64,000 nt of DNA from Methanolapillus ohkumae (GCF_032594355.1 NZ_CP131061.1:372001-436000); one strand, 5' to 3'. Shown: positions 37,389 through 47,426, numbered from the stretch's first letter. Notes: generated by a model from the letters alone, not told the origin. A program made the numbers and translations.

Positions 37389-40145
37389 TTATGACGTTAC
37401 GGCCCAAGCCGGCGGATTTTCCGGATAGGTCGATTCATCTTGCCAATTCAAAACCGGCAATGGATAGGCGGTGTTCCCCATTTTCCAGACCGTGTCGGTT
37501 GACCCGAAATTCCATTTGAGGGTATCGTTGTAGAAAACTTGGGTGAGTGCAGTTGGTTTGTTGACGTTCATGCCATTCATTCCTCCTTCTGTGAAAGTTC
37601 CGGTTCCGTTTTTCGTCATGCCATCGTAGGCATAATGATCAGAAATGGTATTAGTACCGGAACCGATGCCATAAACTCTTCCAACCGGATTTGTTCCGGC
37701 TTCAATATTTTTGTTTAGAGCAATGCTATGATCTAAACTACTGTTACTCACCTTTCCTATAAGTCCGCCGATTCCTGAAAATGATCCCGTGGAAATTGTT
37801 ATGTTTCCGGCCGCATAACAATTTTCAACAGAACCATTCGTCAAGTTTCCAACCAAACCGCCGGAGTCATTTTGACCGCTAATGTTTCCTGTGGCATAAC
37901 TGTTATTGATTTTGATTTTATTGGTTATGTCGCCTGATGCCAATCCGACTAATCCGCCTGTGTTATTTCTATTGCCGATTACATTTCCGGTCGCAAAGGA
38001 ATTGTTGATAGAAGCTTTATTGGTTGCAAATCCTACAAGGCCTCCTACCAGGCTCATATATGAAGAAGGCTGATTGATTGCAATTGCTGATTCAACGCTT
38101 CTGACACTTGAGCCGGATTTATTGATCGTGGAATTATCCAAAGACCCAACCAATCCTCCTACATACCTTCCGCCTTTGACAGATGTTCCGTTTGCGAAAG
38201 AATTTGTAACACAGGAATTTGTCATATTTCCGACAAGACCACCTGCACCGGTTGTTGTCACTGCGGCCGCAACATCTTTCTCCATGACAGTTGAGCTTGA
38301 ATAAGATGCATTGATAGTTGAGTTTGTCATGTTCCCGACAAGACCGCCGAAAGCAGTATTAAATGATTCAACTTTGCCGCTTGAATTGGAATTTTCGATT
38401 GTTGAGTTATTCATGCGGCCAACCAATCCACCAATACAGTTATTGCCGTAAACACTTCCTGTTGAGTTTGAATTGTTTACGCTTGAATTCTCCATTCTAC
38501 CGGCAAGACCGCCGATGCTGGCGTTTCCTAGTACAGACCCGGCCGAGTTGGAATTGTTAATCATTGACTTATTGATCCAACCGGAAAAACCGCCAATGTT
38601 GTTGTTATTTGTTACTGATGTATTGATATTTGTAATATTTCCGGCAGCATTGGAGTTATTAATACTCGAGTTGTCCACCCATCCCGCAAAGCTTCCGATT
38701 TCTGATGTACTGGTTGCACTCAAAGATAAATCAATATCTCCCGCGGATGAAGAATTATTAATATTTGAGTTGTTCATCCATCCCGCAAAACCCCCAATGT
38801 ATTGGGTTGTTCCATACATGCTGAGGTTGACTTTTGAGGTAGTAGCCGAATTATCCACAGTAGTATTATTGATTTTTCCAAGCAGCCCGCCTGCCCACTG
38901 GTATCCTTCAACATTTCCGGAAGAAGAAGAATTATTAATTTTTGTGCCTTCAGAATGTCCGACTAAACCCCCATTTTCGAGATAACCAAAAACATTCACA
39001 TTTGAAACGGAATCATTGATAAAAGAATTGGCATCGGTATAACCGACTAAACCACCGGAATAATTGGCCTCAATGCTTCCGCTTGTGTGGATATTTTCAA
39101 TTTTTTCATCCTTTGAATAGCTTGTTAGAGCTCCTGCAAAAGAATTTCCGCTGACTTCTATATTTTCAATATCCAAGTTTTTAATTGTTCCAGTTTCAAT
39201 TGATCCAAATAAGCCGATTGCATTTTTTCCGGAACGAATGGAGAAATCCGAAAGTGTTTTGGGTTGGCCGGAAACAGGTGTGCTGTAGAATGTTCCTTTA
39301 AACGGATTTTGGATACATGTTGATATTGTGCCATCTTGATTTCCGCCAATCGGAATCCATCCGGTTTCTTTGCTGTTGACTTCCAACTCTCCGCGGTTAA
39401 ATGGATTATTCGTTGCGTTGTTCCACTCTGCCGGAAAATTAATGTCTTCGGTCAATTCAAAATATTTTCCGCTGGCATTGTCTCCGTTATCTTCCGTGTA
39501 ATACCGCAGCGCATCCAATTGGACAATATTTGTAATTTCAAAGGGGTCCGCTTGTGTGCCGGTTCCGGACTCAAACGGATAGTGAGCATTGCTGGCGGTA
39601 TTTGTCACACCGTCAAAAAGGAATGAATAACTGTACGTATCTAAACTGCCCATGCTTCCCAATTGCGTTCCTGTTTCTCGGATGGAAACAAGATATTGGT
39701 CGGCGGCAGCATCAAAAACATTGATGTCTCCGCTGCCCAGGGAAACTGTTCCATTATCGTCCGAATTGTTCAAATTTTCATAGTAAACGGACACATTGTT
39801 TTCCATCGAGTCCGCCGTTATATCGGCCGTTACAATTACACGGAGCGTCTTTGCATCATCTTGATTGTAGTCGAAAAGTTCGACTTGGGTGATCGGAAAT
39901 ACAGCCGGAGGCGTTGTATTGTTACCGGTTCCATTTCCCCCCGGGGTCACATGAACCGGAGGAACCGGGTTGGAAGCGGCCGGAAGCTCAAAACTGGGTG
40001 CTGAAGATGTTGCATTCTCTTTGTCACAAATACATGCATTCTCTGCATTTTGATTGAACCAAATAAACCAGGCTGTAAATGTCAAGAGAAGGAGAAGGAT
40101 AATAAGTATCAATAGGATTCGTCTTTTTGCAGTGTGTGATGTCAT
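37389..40145 (-). CDS. GLUG-repeat membrane-anchored surface protein 1
   Basis: A 918-residue predicted surface protein. The N-terminus is a signal anchor (about residues 9-31), then ENACICDKE (C38, C40), a Pro/Thr linker, a beta domain opening ITQVELFDYNQDDAKTLRV, the block HYPFESGTGTQADPFEITNI, then about 18 GLUG repeats of the type GGLVG-x-NSTIxNSxSxGxV, predicted to stack as a beta-helix. The C-terminal domain ends YPLPVLNWQDESTYPENPPA. GLUG repeats occur in adhesins, but no ligand is known. The many N-x-S/T sequons suggest N-glycosylation. The last 400 bp are nearly identical to gene 2. Confidence 0.85.
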   Translation of the reverse strand: MTSHTAKRRILLILIILLLLLTFTAWFIWFNQNAENACICDKENATSSAPSFELPAASNPVPPVHVTPGGNGTGNNTTPPAVFPITQVELFDYNQDDAKTLRVIVTADITADSMENNVSVYYENLNNSDDNGTVSLGSGDINVFDAAADQYLVSIRETGTQLGSMGSLDTYSYSFLFDGVTNTASNAHYPFESGTGTQADPFEITNIVQLDALRYYTEDNGDNASGKYFELTEDINFPAEWNNATNNPFNRGELEVNSKETGWIPIGGNQDGTISTCIQNPFKGTFYSTPVSGQPKTLSDFSIRSGKNAIGLFGSIETGTIKNLDIENIEVSGNSFAGALTSYSKDEKIENIHTSGSIEANYSGGLVGYTDANSFINDSVSNVNVFGYLENGGLVGHSEGTKINNSSSSGNVEGYQWAGGLLGKINNTTVDNSATTSKVNLSMYGTTQYIGGFAGWMNNSNINNSSSAGDIDLSLSATSTSEIGSFAGWVDNSSINNSNAAGNITNINTSVTNNNNIGGFSGWINKSMINNSNSAGSVLGNASIGGLAGRMENSSVNNSNSTGSVYGNNCIGGLVGRMNNSTIENSNSSGKVESFNTAFGGLVGNMTNSTINASYSSSTVMEKDVAAAVTTTGAGGLVGNMTNSCVTNSFANGTSVKGGRYVGGLVGSLDNSTINKSGSSVRSVESAIAINQPSSYMSLVGGLVGFATNKASINNSFATGNVIGNRNNTGGLVGLASGDITNKIKINNSYATGNISGQNDSGGLVGNLTNGSVENCYAAGNITISTGSFSGIGGLIGKVSNSSLDHSIALNKNIEAGTNPVGRVYGIGSGTNTISDHYAYDGMTKNGTGTFTEGGMNGMNVNKPTALTQVFYNDTLKWNFGSTDTVWKMGNTAYPLPVLNWQDESTYPENPPAWAVTS

Positions 40146-40450
40146 AACGGATCTGTTTTATTCATTTTCCATTTCAATATTAAATTTCATACAAAATATT
40201 TTAATTCATTTATAGATATATCTTTATTATTTTTCTTTATTATTATATCTTTAAACTATTGTCCTATATGGGTAATTCATATATATAATTTTTTTCTATT
40301 AAAAAAATAGTTTTATTGGTAATTATTATGAATACTATGTTCTCTGCATTTTTCTGAAAAAAACAAAAATAAAACAGAAAAAACCAAAAATTAAGAGACT
40401 CAATCACAAAAATGAAAAATTGATAAAAAATAATCAAAACTTATCTTCAA
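40146..40450. other. Spacer between IS30 element and GLUG gene 1 (305 bp)
   Basis: AT-rich. On the minus strand a TATA-like stretch (40278-40290) lies about 135 bp before the gene 1 start and may be its promoter. Nothing else is recognisable. Confidence 0.5.
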
Positions 40451-41440
40451 TCAAGAAGTGCATAATTTCATGACTTCCAAAGGAGTCATGAAATTTAAAC
40501 ACTTTCTTGGCCTGTTATTCAGCCACTCTTCTAATTCTTTCACTTGTTTTATTGAAATCAATGAAAAATTTGTACTTTTAGGGAATATTCTTCTAATTAT
40601 CCCGATCGTGTTTTCCACCGTTCCTTTTTCCCAACTGGAATAGGTATGACAGAAATAAGTATCAATATCCAACTCATCCTTCAATCTCATATGAGCAGCA
40701 TTCTCTGTCCCATTATCGAAAGTGATTGTTTTTCTGAATGCCGGATCCAGTTGTTTTAAAGTAGCAATCGCCTTTTCCATCATTTCATGAGCAGATTTAT
40801 CATTCAACAAATTAATCCAGGTATATCGCGTAACCCGATCCACAATTACCTGAAGGCATGATTTAGATTTTTGTGACCCCAAAGTGTCAATTTCAAAATC
40901 GCCCACTCTGATTCTGAGATTTACAAACTCGGGTCTATCCTCAATTGAAACTCTGTTTGATATCTTTCCTTCATGCTTTTTTGATTCCTTTCCTCTTTTC
41001 CTTCTGATTCGATGATGTCTTGGCAGATACTGAATTAATTCTTTCCCGACAGAATAGATGTATCGATAAATTGATTCATAATTGGTCTTGAGATTTGGAT
41101 AATCCATGGATATTCTTTTAGCAATTTGTTCCGGCGTCCATCGGTTTTTCAATTTTTCATGAACGTACCGGCGAATATATCTATCCTTCAATATTTCCTT
41201 CTTTGCAGCATCATACTTTCGTTTTTCGCTTCTTTTATGTGCTTGGAGAGGATTATAGCACACATCATTATGTGGTGGTTGATTCCGCTTTAATTCCCGG
41301 GAAACAGTTGATTGTGAACAGCCAATCACGGTTGCAATCTGAGTTTGAGTACATTTCTATGATTTGTACATTCCAATGTCTATTCGTTGTTCTAATTCTA
41401 GGTGCGAATATTTTTTATCTTTCAATGTGTTTTGCATCAT
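40451..41440 (-). CDS. IS30-family transposase with an in-frame amber codon
   Basis: The frame from ATG 41440 encodes MMQNTLKDKKYSHLELEQRI and on to DIGMYKS, then TAG (41357-41359), then KCTQTQIATVIGCSQSTVSR and the rest. AGAGGA precedes the ATG by 9 nt. The DDE integrase core has VGDFEIDTLG (D), TFDNGTENAAH (D) and SWEKGTVENTIG (E), as in IS30. Without reading the TAG, translation could only restart at GTG 41329, losing part of the N-terminal HTH. In pyrrolysine-using methanogens UAG can be read as an amino acid, and amber-containing transposases are known there; otherwise this is a nonsense mutant. No other lesion is visible. Confidence 0.85.
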
Positions 41441-41519
41441 GGGTGCTTTCCTCTTCTTTTTGTGCAAGAATTAGATAAGTTAAGCACCCACATTATTTTT
41501 TCGGAGATTATGCACTTCT
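40453..41519 (-). mobile_element. IS30-family insertion sequence
   Basis: A roughly 1.07-kb element with one transposase gene. Terminal inverted repeats are AGAAGTGCATAATTTC (40455-40470) and, read inward from the other end, AGAAGTGCATAATCTC (41519-41504), differing at one base. The transposase stop codon lies at the left end, next to the repeat. No convincing target duplication is visible; IS30 elements make only 2-3 bp. It sits between GLUG genes 1 and 2. Confidence 0.8.
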
Positions 41520-41555
41520 CCATTGAATGTGGGAAAACAAATTGATGTAAATAAA

Positions 41556-41602
41556 AAAGAAAAACAGAAAGGAATTGTTTTTTAGAAATTCCTTTCTTCA
41601 TA
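41556..41602 (-). terminator. Terminator of GLUG gene 2
   Basis: On the minus strand AGAAAGGAATT pairs with AATTCCTTTCT around a 10-nt loop, followed by GTTTTTCTTTTTT. Confidence 0.75.
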
Positions 41603-41614
41603 TTTTTTTTCAAC

Positions 41615-44212
41615 TTATGGCGTTACGGCCCAAGCCGGCGGATTTTCCGGATAAGTAGATTCATCTTGCCAATTCAAAACCGGTAATGGATAGTCGGAAT
41701 TTCCCATTTTCCAGACCGTGTCGGTTGACCCGAAATTCCATTTGAGGGTATCGTTGTAGAAAACTTGGGTGAGTGCAGTTGGTTTGTTGACGTTCATGCC
41801 ATTCATTCCTCCTTCTGTGAAAGTTCCGGTTCCGTTTTTCGTCATGCCATCGTAGGCATAATGATCAGAAATGGTATTAGTACCGGAACCGATGCCATAA
41901 ACTCTTCCAACCGGATTTGTTCCGGCTTCAATATTTTTGTTTAGAGCAATGCTATGATCTAAATTACTGTTACTCACACTTCCTATAAGTCCGCCAATTC
42001 CTGAAAATGATCCCGTGGAAGTCGTCACGTTTCCGGTTGCATAACTATTCACAACAAAACCATTCGTCAAGTTTCCGACCAATCCTCCTGAATCATTTTT
42101 GCCGCTAACGTTTCCAGTTGCAAATGAATTGTTAATGGAAGTTTGACTGGTTGCAAATCCGATAAGTCCGCCGACATTATCTTCATTCCCATAAATATTG
42201 CCGGTTGAATATGAACGAATCACTTGGGTTTGGCTGGATGATTCTCCAATTAAACCGCCGTATTTGGCTTTCTCGGATGAGTTACTGATTCCGTTAATGT
42301 TGACAGAGGATGACGAATTAACGATTGTTGTATTGTTTAATTTTCCTCCGATCCCTCCGGCTGTTGACAAAAGCGAGCCCGGATTGGAGGCGGTGGATAT
42401 ATTTCCAAAAGCCGTGCAGTTTTCAATATGATAATTTTTATAATATACCTTTCCGACAAGTCCTCCGACATTTTTTCCTTTGTCTACGACAATTTCAATT
42501 TCGGCACTTGAATTTTTAATCGTTGTGCCTTGATCGGCTATAAATCCAACCAAGCCACCGATATTTTGGCTTATCTCGACATCTTGGGCGAATGATATAT
42601 TTCCTTTATAATGGCAGTTGTCCATTGTTCCATTCGGAATCAAGTCTTTTCCAATAATCCCCCCTACCCCTCCGGTTGGATTAATATGAGAAGATATGAA
42701 CAGGTCTCCCGTTGCATGAGATAATTCGATTGAATAATTGGATCCGCTCTGTATTAATCCGATCAATCCTCCCGTATTATTCCATCCTTCTATATTTCCG
42801 GTATGGGTAGAGTTATTCATTTTGATATTTTCGCCTAGGGCTGCCCCGACAAGTCCGCCCGTCGAATCAAAACCTTTTAGGGTTCCGATATGATTTGAAT
42901 TGTCAATGTTTACATTCGTCATTACTCCGACCAAACCGCCGGTACCACTCGTATTAGTCCCTGCCAATCTTTCGGAAACGATATTTGTTGTTGAGTTGGA
43001 ATGGTTGATTTGAGAGTTAGACGCCGAACCGATAAGTCCGCCTGTCGCATAATTCGTTGTTGTGATTGTTCCGCTGACATTTGAATTCTCTATCTTTGAA
43101 TGGTTGACATATCCGACAAGTCCCCCCACACGCGTAAATCCGTTCAATGTCAGCGCGGTCACATCCACATTTGTTATATTTATATAGTTGGCATGCCCGC
43201 TGAGCGCTCCTACATACGACGAGCGGGTCGTGACATTATTCATGGTCAAATGATTGATTTTCAAATTTTTTATTTCAGTTCTTTGGGTGTCATTTCCGCC
43301 GACGGAGCCGAAAAGCCCCTCGCTGAAGGCGTCGGATTTTATGATGAAATTAGACAACGTTTTATTATTTCCATTCAAGTTTCCACGAAACGCATTGGTA
43401 TCATTGTTTACCGGTGATGCACCTTTATTTCCTCCGATTGAAATCCATCCGTTTCCGTTAGATAAGGCCCGATTGTGAGCATTTCCTGTGTTGTTGTTCC
43501 ATTCGGTCGGGAAACTGATATTTTCAACGATTTCGAAATATTTTCCGGATCCATTGGTGGTGGTGTAATACCGAAGCGCATCCAATTGAACAATGTTTTT
43601 AATTTCAAATGGGGTTGCTTGTGCGCCGGTTCCGGACTCAAACGGATAGTGAACATCGCTTGTGGTATTTGTCTCGTTGTCATAGAAAATGACATAGCTG
43701 TATGTGTTTAAATCGCCGACATTCTCTAAAGGCGTACCCGGTTTTTTAATGGATATGAGATATTGCTTATTTACCGGGTTGTAACTTACGACGTTTGTGC
43801 TATCGATTTGAACGGTTCCGTTCTCGTTCTCATTGTTCAAATTCGTATAGCGGACAGATAAATTATTTTTTATGGAATCTATATTCGCATCCGCAGTTAC
43901 AATGACTCGGAGCGTCTTTTGCTCGTCTTGATTGTAATCAAAGAGCGTTGCATTTGTAATAATCGTGGTCGATGGATTTCCGCCACTTTCGGGCGTGCCT
44001 TCGGGAATGACTTTAATTGGGGGAGTCGTGTTATTTGCCGGCTTTGGAACCGGGTCAAATCCGGAAGCAGATGTTTTTACACTTTGTACGTCGCAAACAC
44101 AGGTGATTTCTTTATTCTGGTTGAGCCAAACAAACCAGGCGGCAAACGTCAAGAGAAGCAAGAGGATAATGAATATTGATAAGATTCGTTTTCTTGTGTG
44201 GTTGGATGTCAT
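41615..44212 (-). CDS. GLUG-repeat membrane-anchored surface protein 2 (mosaic)
   Basis: Same plan as gene 1: signal anchor (about residues 8-28 from this start), EITCVCDVQ motif, linker, opening beta domain, HYPFESGTGAQATPFEIKNI, GLUG repeats, and C-terminal YPLPVLNWQDESTYPENPPA. I start at ATG 44212 because MTSNHTRKR aligns with the MTS starts of genes 1 and 3; an ATG at 44233 is in frame. DNA 41621-42020 is almost identical to gene 1 (37395-37794), while 42171-43596 is almost identical to gene 3 (45245-46670) at a constant offset of 3074 bp. The gene is therefore a hybrid. Function is inferred only as cell-surface adhesion or structure. Confidence 0.85.
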   Translation of the reverse strand: MTSNHTRKRILSIFIILLLLLTFAAWFVWLNQNKEITCVCDVQSVKTSASGFDPVPKPANNTTPPIKVIPEGTPESGGNPSTTIITNATLFDYNQDEQKTLRVIVTADANIDSIKNNLSVRYTNLNNENENGTVQIDSTNVVSYNPVNKQYLISIKKPGTPLENVGDLNTYSYVIFYDNETNTTSDVHYPFESGTGAQATPFEIKNIVQLDALRYYTTTNGSGKYFEIVENISFPTEWNNNTGNAHNRALSNGNGWISIGGNKGASPVNNDTNAFRGNLNGNNKTLSNFIIKSDAFSEGLFGSVGGNDTQRTEIKNLKINHLTMNNVTTRSSYVGALSGHANYINITNVDVTALTLNGFTRVGGLVGYVNHSKIENSNVSGTITTTNYATGGLIGSASNSQINHSNSTTNIVSERLAGTNTSGTGGLVGVMTNVNIDNSNHIGTLKGFDSTGGLVGAALGENIKMNNSTHTGNIEGWNNTGGLIGLIQSGSNYSIELSHATGDLFISSHINPTGGVGGIIGKDLIPNGTMDNCHYKGNISFAQDVEISQNIGGLVGFIADQGTTIKNSSAEIEIVVDKGKNVGGLVGKVYYKNYHIENCTAFGNISTASNPGSLLSTAGGIGGKLNNTTIVNSSSSVNINGISNSSEKAKYGGLIGESSSQTQVIRSYSTGNIYGNEDNVGGLIGFATSQTSINNSFATGNVSGKNDSGGLVGNLTNGFVVNSYATGNVTTSTGSFSGIGGLIGSVSNSNLDHSIALNKNIEAGTNPVGRVYGIGSGTNTISDHYAYDGMTKNGTGTFTEGGMNGMNVNKPTALTQVFYNDTLKWNFGSTDTVWKMGNSDYPLPVLNWQDESTYPENPPAWAVTP

Positions 44213-44386
44213 AATATCTTGTTTTTGTTTCATTTTTTGTTCATTTTTTTCGTTTTTATGTAATTATTTAAATAAAAATAATAATAAAAATAAAAATAAT
44301 AAATTTCAATATAAATATCTCATAAATATAATTATTTCCACTTTATTATTATTATGTTTTTAAACAACTCGTCTATACATCTTATT

Positions 44387-44400
44387 TACTATATATACTA
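44387..44400 (-). promoter_or_regulatory. TATA-box candidate of GLUG gene 2
   Basis: Minus strand AGTATATATAG within AATAGTATATATAGT, about 175 bp before the start. The same AATAGTATATATA string precedes gene 3. Confidence 0.5.
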
Positions 44401-44541
44401 TTTTGCTATTCAAATCATAAATTTATTAGTAATAATTATTAATTCATTTGTTTCTTTGAAATCTTCTAAAAAACAATAGCAATAGATAGAATAAAACCAA
44501 AAAAATAGAATCAAAACTCAGAATAAATTTGATAAATTAAA

Positions 44542-44628
44542 ATAAAAATAAAAAGAAGAAGAAAAAGAAAAAAAGGAAGAAGAAAAAGAAGAAGAAAAAG
44601 AAAAAAGAAGAAAAAAGAAGAAAAAGAA
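44542..44628 (+). repeat. Polypurine GAA/AAAGAAG tract
   Basis: Nearly 90 nt of A and G only, with irregular AAGAAGAAAAAG repeats, in the 3' flank of GLUG gene 3. Confidence 0.9.
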
Positions 44629-44676
44629 ATTATTTTTTGAACAGTTCCTTTCCTCTCCCTTTCATTCAAACATTTT

Positions 44677-47337
44677 TTAGTTCATCCAAGCCGGCGGATT
44701 TTTCGGATAGGTCGATTCATCTTGCCAACTCAAAACCGGCAATGGATAGGCGGTGTTTCCCATTTTCCAGACCGGACCGGTTGGCCCGAAATTCCATGTG
44801 AGAGTTCCACTATAGAATGCCTGAGTTTTCGCATTGGCGGCGGAAACATCAGAACCATCTCTTCCGGATGAGGTTTTATCCGAAAATTGAGATATTGTTC
44901 CGGTCATTCCTTCGTAGGCATAGTTGTTTGTCAAAACAATCCCGGAGCCGGTTGCTTTTAAATCATAGATCCGGTGTGTGTTTGATCCGTTGATGGCTGT
45001 ATTTAATGCAACACAGTTTTCAAGGGTTGTGTTGTTTCCGATCGATCCGACCAATCCGGCTTGCATGTTTGTTGCACTGACGTTTCCGGAAGCATAGCTA
45101 TTTTTAATGGCTGCCGGCCGAGTTCCACTTGAATCCTGTTCCTTCATTTCTCCCACAAGACCGCCGACAAATGTTTTTCCGATAATGTTTCCCGTGGCAT
45201 AAGAATCTTGAATCGTATCTCCGGCGGAAGCGCCGATGAGACCGCCGACATTATCTTCATTCCCATAAATATTGCCGGTTGAATATGAACGAATCACTTG
45301 GGTTTGGCTGGATGATTCTCCGATTAGACCGCCATATTTGGCTTTCTCAGATGAGTTACTGATTCCGTTAATGTTGACAGAGGATGACGAATTAACGATT
45401 GTTGTATTGTTTAATTTTCCTCCGATCCCTCCGGCTGTTGACAAAAGCGAGTCTGGATTGGAGGTGGTGGATATATTTCCAAAAGCCGTGCAGTTTTCAA
45501 TATGATAATTTTTATAAAATGCATGTCCGACAAGTCCTCCGACATTTTTTCCTTTGTCTACGACAATTTCAATTTCGGCACTTGAATTTTTAATCGTTGT
45601 GTTTTGATCGGCTATAAATCCAACCAAGCCACCGATATTTTGGCTTATTTCGACATCTTGGGCGAATGATATATTTCCTTTATAATGGCAGTTGTCCATT
45701 GTTCCATTCGGAATCAAGTCTTTTCCAATAATCCCACCTACCCCTCCGGTTGGATTAATATGAGAAGATATGAACAGGTCTCCCGTTGCATGAGATAATC
45801 CGATTGAATAATTGGATCCGCTCTGTATTAATCCGATCAATCCTCCCGTATTATTCCATCCTTCTATATTTCCGGTATGGGTGGAGTTATTCATTTTGAT
45901 ATTTTCGCCTAGGGCTGCCCCGACAAGTCCGCCCGTCGAATCAAAACCTTTTAGGGTTCCGATATGATTTGAATTGTCAATGTTTACATTCGTCATTACT
46001 CCGACCAAACCGCCGGTACCACTCGTATTAGTCCCTGTCAATCTTTCGGAAACGATATTTGTTGTTGAGTTGGAATGGTTGATTTGAGAGTTAGACGCCG
46101 AACCGATAAGTCCGCCCGTCGCATAATTCGTTGTTGTGATTGTTCCGCTGACATTTGAATTCTCTATCTTTGAATGGTTGACATATCCGACAAGTCCCCC
46201 CACACGCGTAAATCCGTTCAATGTCAGTGCGGTCACATCCACATTTGTTATATTTATATAGTTGGCATGCCCGCTGAGCGCTCCTACATACGACGAGCTG
46301 GTCGTGACATTATTCATGGTCAAATGATTGATTTTCAAATTTTTTATTTCAGTTCTTTGGGTGTCATTTCCGCCGACGGAGCCGAAAAGCCCCTCGCTGA
46401 AGGCGTCGGATTTTATGATGAAATTAGACAACGTTTTATTATTTCCATTCAAGTTTCCACGAAACGCGTTGGTATCATTATTTACCGGTGATGCACCTTT
46501 ATTTCCTCCGATTGAAATCCATCCGTTTCCGTTAGATAAGGCCCGATTGTGAGCATTTCCTGTGTTGTTGTTCCATTCGGTCGGGAAACTGATATTTTCA
46601 ACGATTTCGAAATATTTTCCGGATCCATTGGTGGTGGTGTAATACCGAAGCGCATCCAATTGAACAATGTCTTGAATCACAAACGGATCCGACTCTAAGC
46701 CTGTTCCGCGGTCGAAGGGGTAAGAAGAGCCTCCGGACATCCCTTCTTCGCCAAATACTAAGAAGTACCGATAGGTATTTGGACTGCCGACGGTATTTAA
46801 CGGAGTCGCTATCGGAGGACCGGTCGGGTCGGTCACATTTAGAGTGATGTTTGGAATGGAGACCAAATATGTTCCTTGAGGACCATATGTGCCATTAATA
46901 TTTGAAAGGGGAATCCGGATAACATATTCCCCCAACTTTTCTTCCGTGATATTGTTCCAATCCGGAATATTATCCGGGTCCGCATAAAATGCATACAAGC
47001 TATCCGTAATTATGAAATTCGGATTATTCATTGTTAAAATAAGTCGGAGCGTCTTTTGTCCGTCTTGGTTGTAATCAAAGAGGGTTGTACTTGCGATAAT
47101 CGGCGTCGGTGAATTTCCGCCATCTTTCGGCGTTACTTTAATCGGAGGAGGGGTGTTATTTTTTGGTTTTGGAATTGGGTTGGGTTCCGGCATGGGCGTT
47201 TTTACACATTGAATGTCACAAATGCCGGTGACTTCTTCATTCAGGTTGAACCGATGAAATCCGACGGTAATCGTCAAAAGAAGTAAAAGGATAATCATTA
47301 TCCCCAGAATCTGTATTTTTGTGCGGTCGGATGTCAT
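44677..47337 (-). CDS. GLUG-repeat membrane-anchored surface protein 3
   Basis: An 886-residue paralogue. The signal anchor spans about residues 8-30, followed by EVTGICDIQCV (C40, C44), so the Cys spacing is C-x3-C rather than C-x-C as in the others. The opening beta domain is diverged (ITDSLYAFYADPDN) and longer. The block SYPFDRGTGLESDPFVIQDI leads into GLUG repeats. Residues about 223-697 are encoded by the 1.4-kb block shared with gene 2. The C-terminal part again differs, ending YPLPVLSWQDESTYPKNPPA. The protein is predicted to sit outside the cell with a cytoplasmic N-terminal stub. Confidence 0.85.
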   Translation of the reverse strand: MTSDRTKIQILGIMIILLLLLTITVGFHRFNLNEEVTGICDIQCVKTPMPEPNPIPKPKNNTPPPIKVTPKDGGNSPTPIIASTTLFDYNQDGQKTLRLILTMNNPNFIITDSLYAFYADPDNIPDWNNITEEKLGEYVIRIPLSNINGTYGPQGTYLVSIPNITLNVTDPTGPPIATPLNTVGSPNTYRYFLVFGEEGMSGGSSYPFDRGTGLESDPFVIQDIVQLDALRYYTTTNGSGKYFEIVENISFPTEWNNNTGNAHNRALSNGNGWISIGGNKGASPVNNDTNAFRGNLNGNNKTLSNFIIKSDAFSEGLFGSVGGNDTQRTEIKNLKINHLTMNNVTTSSSYVGALSGHANYINITNVDVTALTLNGFTRVGGLVGYVNHSKIENSNVSGTITTTNYATGGLIGSASNSQINHSNSTTNIVSERLTGTNTSGTGGLVGVMTNVNIDNSNHIGTLKGFDSTGGLVGAALGENIKMNNSTHTGNIEGWNNTGGLIGLIQSGSNYSIGLSHATGDLFISSHINPTGGVGGIIGKDLIPNGTMDNCHYKGNISFAQDVEISQNIGGLVGFIADQNTTIKNSSAEIEIVVDKGKNVGGLVGHAFYKNYHIENCTAFGNISTTSNPDSLLSTAGGIGGKLNNTTIVNSSSSVNINGISNSSEKAKYGGLIGESSSQTQVIRSYSTGNIYGNEDNVGGLIGASAGDTIQDSYATGNIIGKTFVGGLVGEMKEQDSSGTRPAAIKNSYASGNVSATNMQAGLVGSIGNNTTLENCVALNTAINGSNTHRIYDLKATGSGIVLTNNYAYEGMTGTISQFSDKTSSGRDGSDVSAANAKTQAFYSGTLTWNFGPTGPVWKMGNTAYPLPVLSWQDESTYPKNPPAWMN

Positions 47338-47426
47338 AAGAGATCTTGTTTTTATTCATTTTTTGTTTGATATTCTAATTAAAATAATATAAATATTATA
47401 TCTTATATTTTAATATTTTAATATTT

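Larger units (their letters stand above)
44234..44676. other. Spacer between GLUG genes 3 and 2 (443 bp)
   Basis: Contains the gene 2 promoter candidate (44387-44400, minus) and a purine-only GAA/AAA tract (44542-44628) downstream of gene 3. No ORF is credible. Confidence 0.6.

Noticed and set aside
41203..41478. Plus-strand ORF across the 5' end of the IS30 transposase
   Set aside because: The minus-strand frame has the transposase motifs; this one is a shadow.
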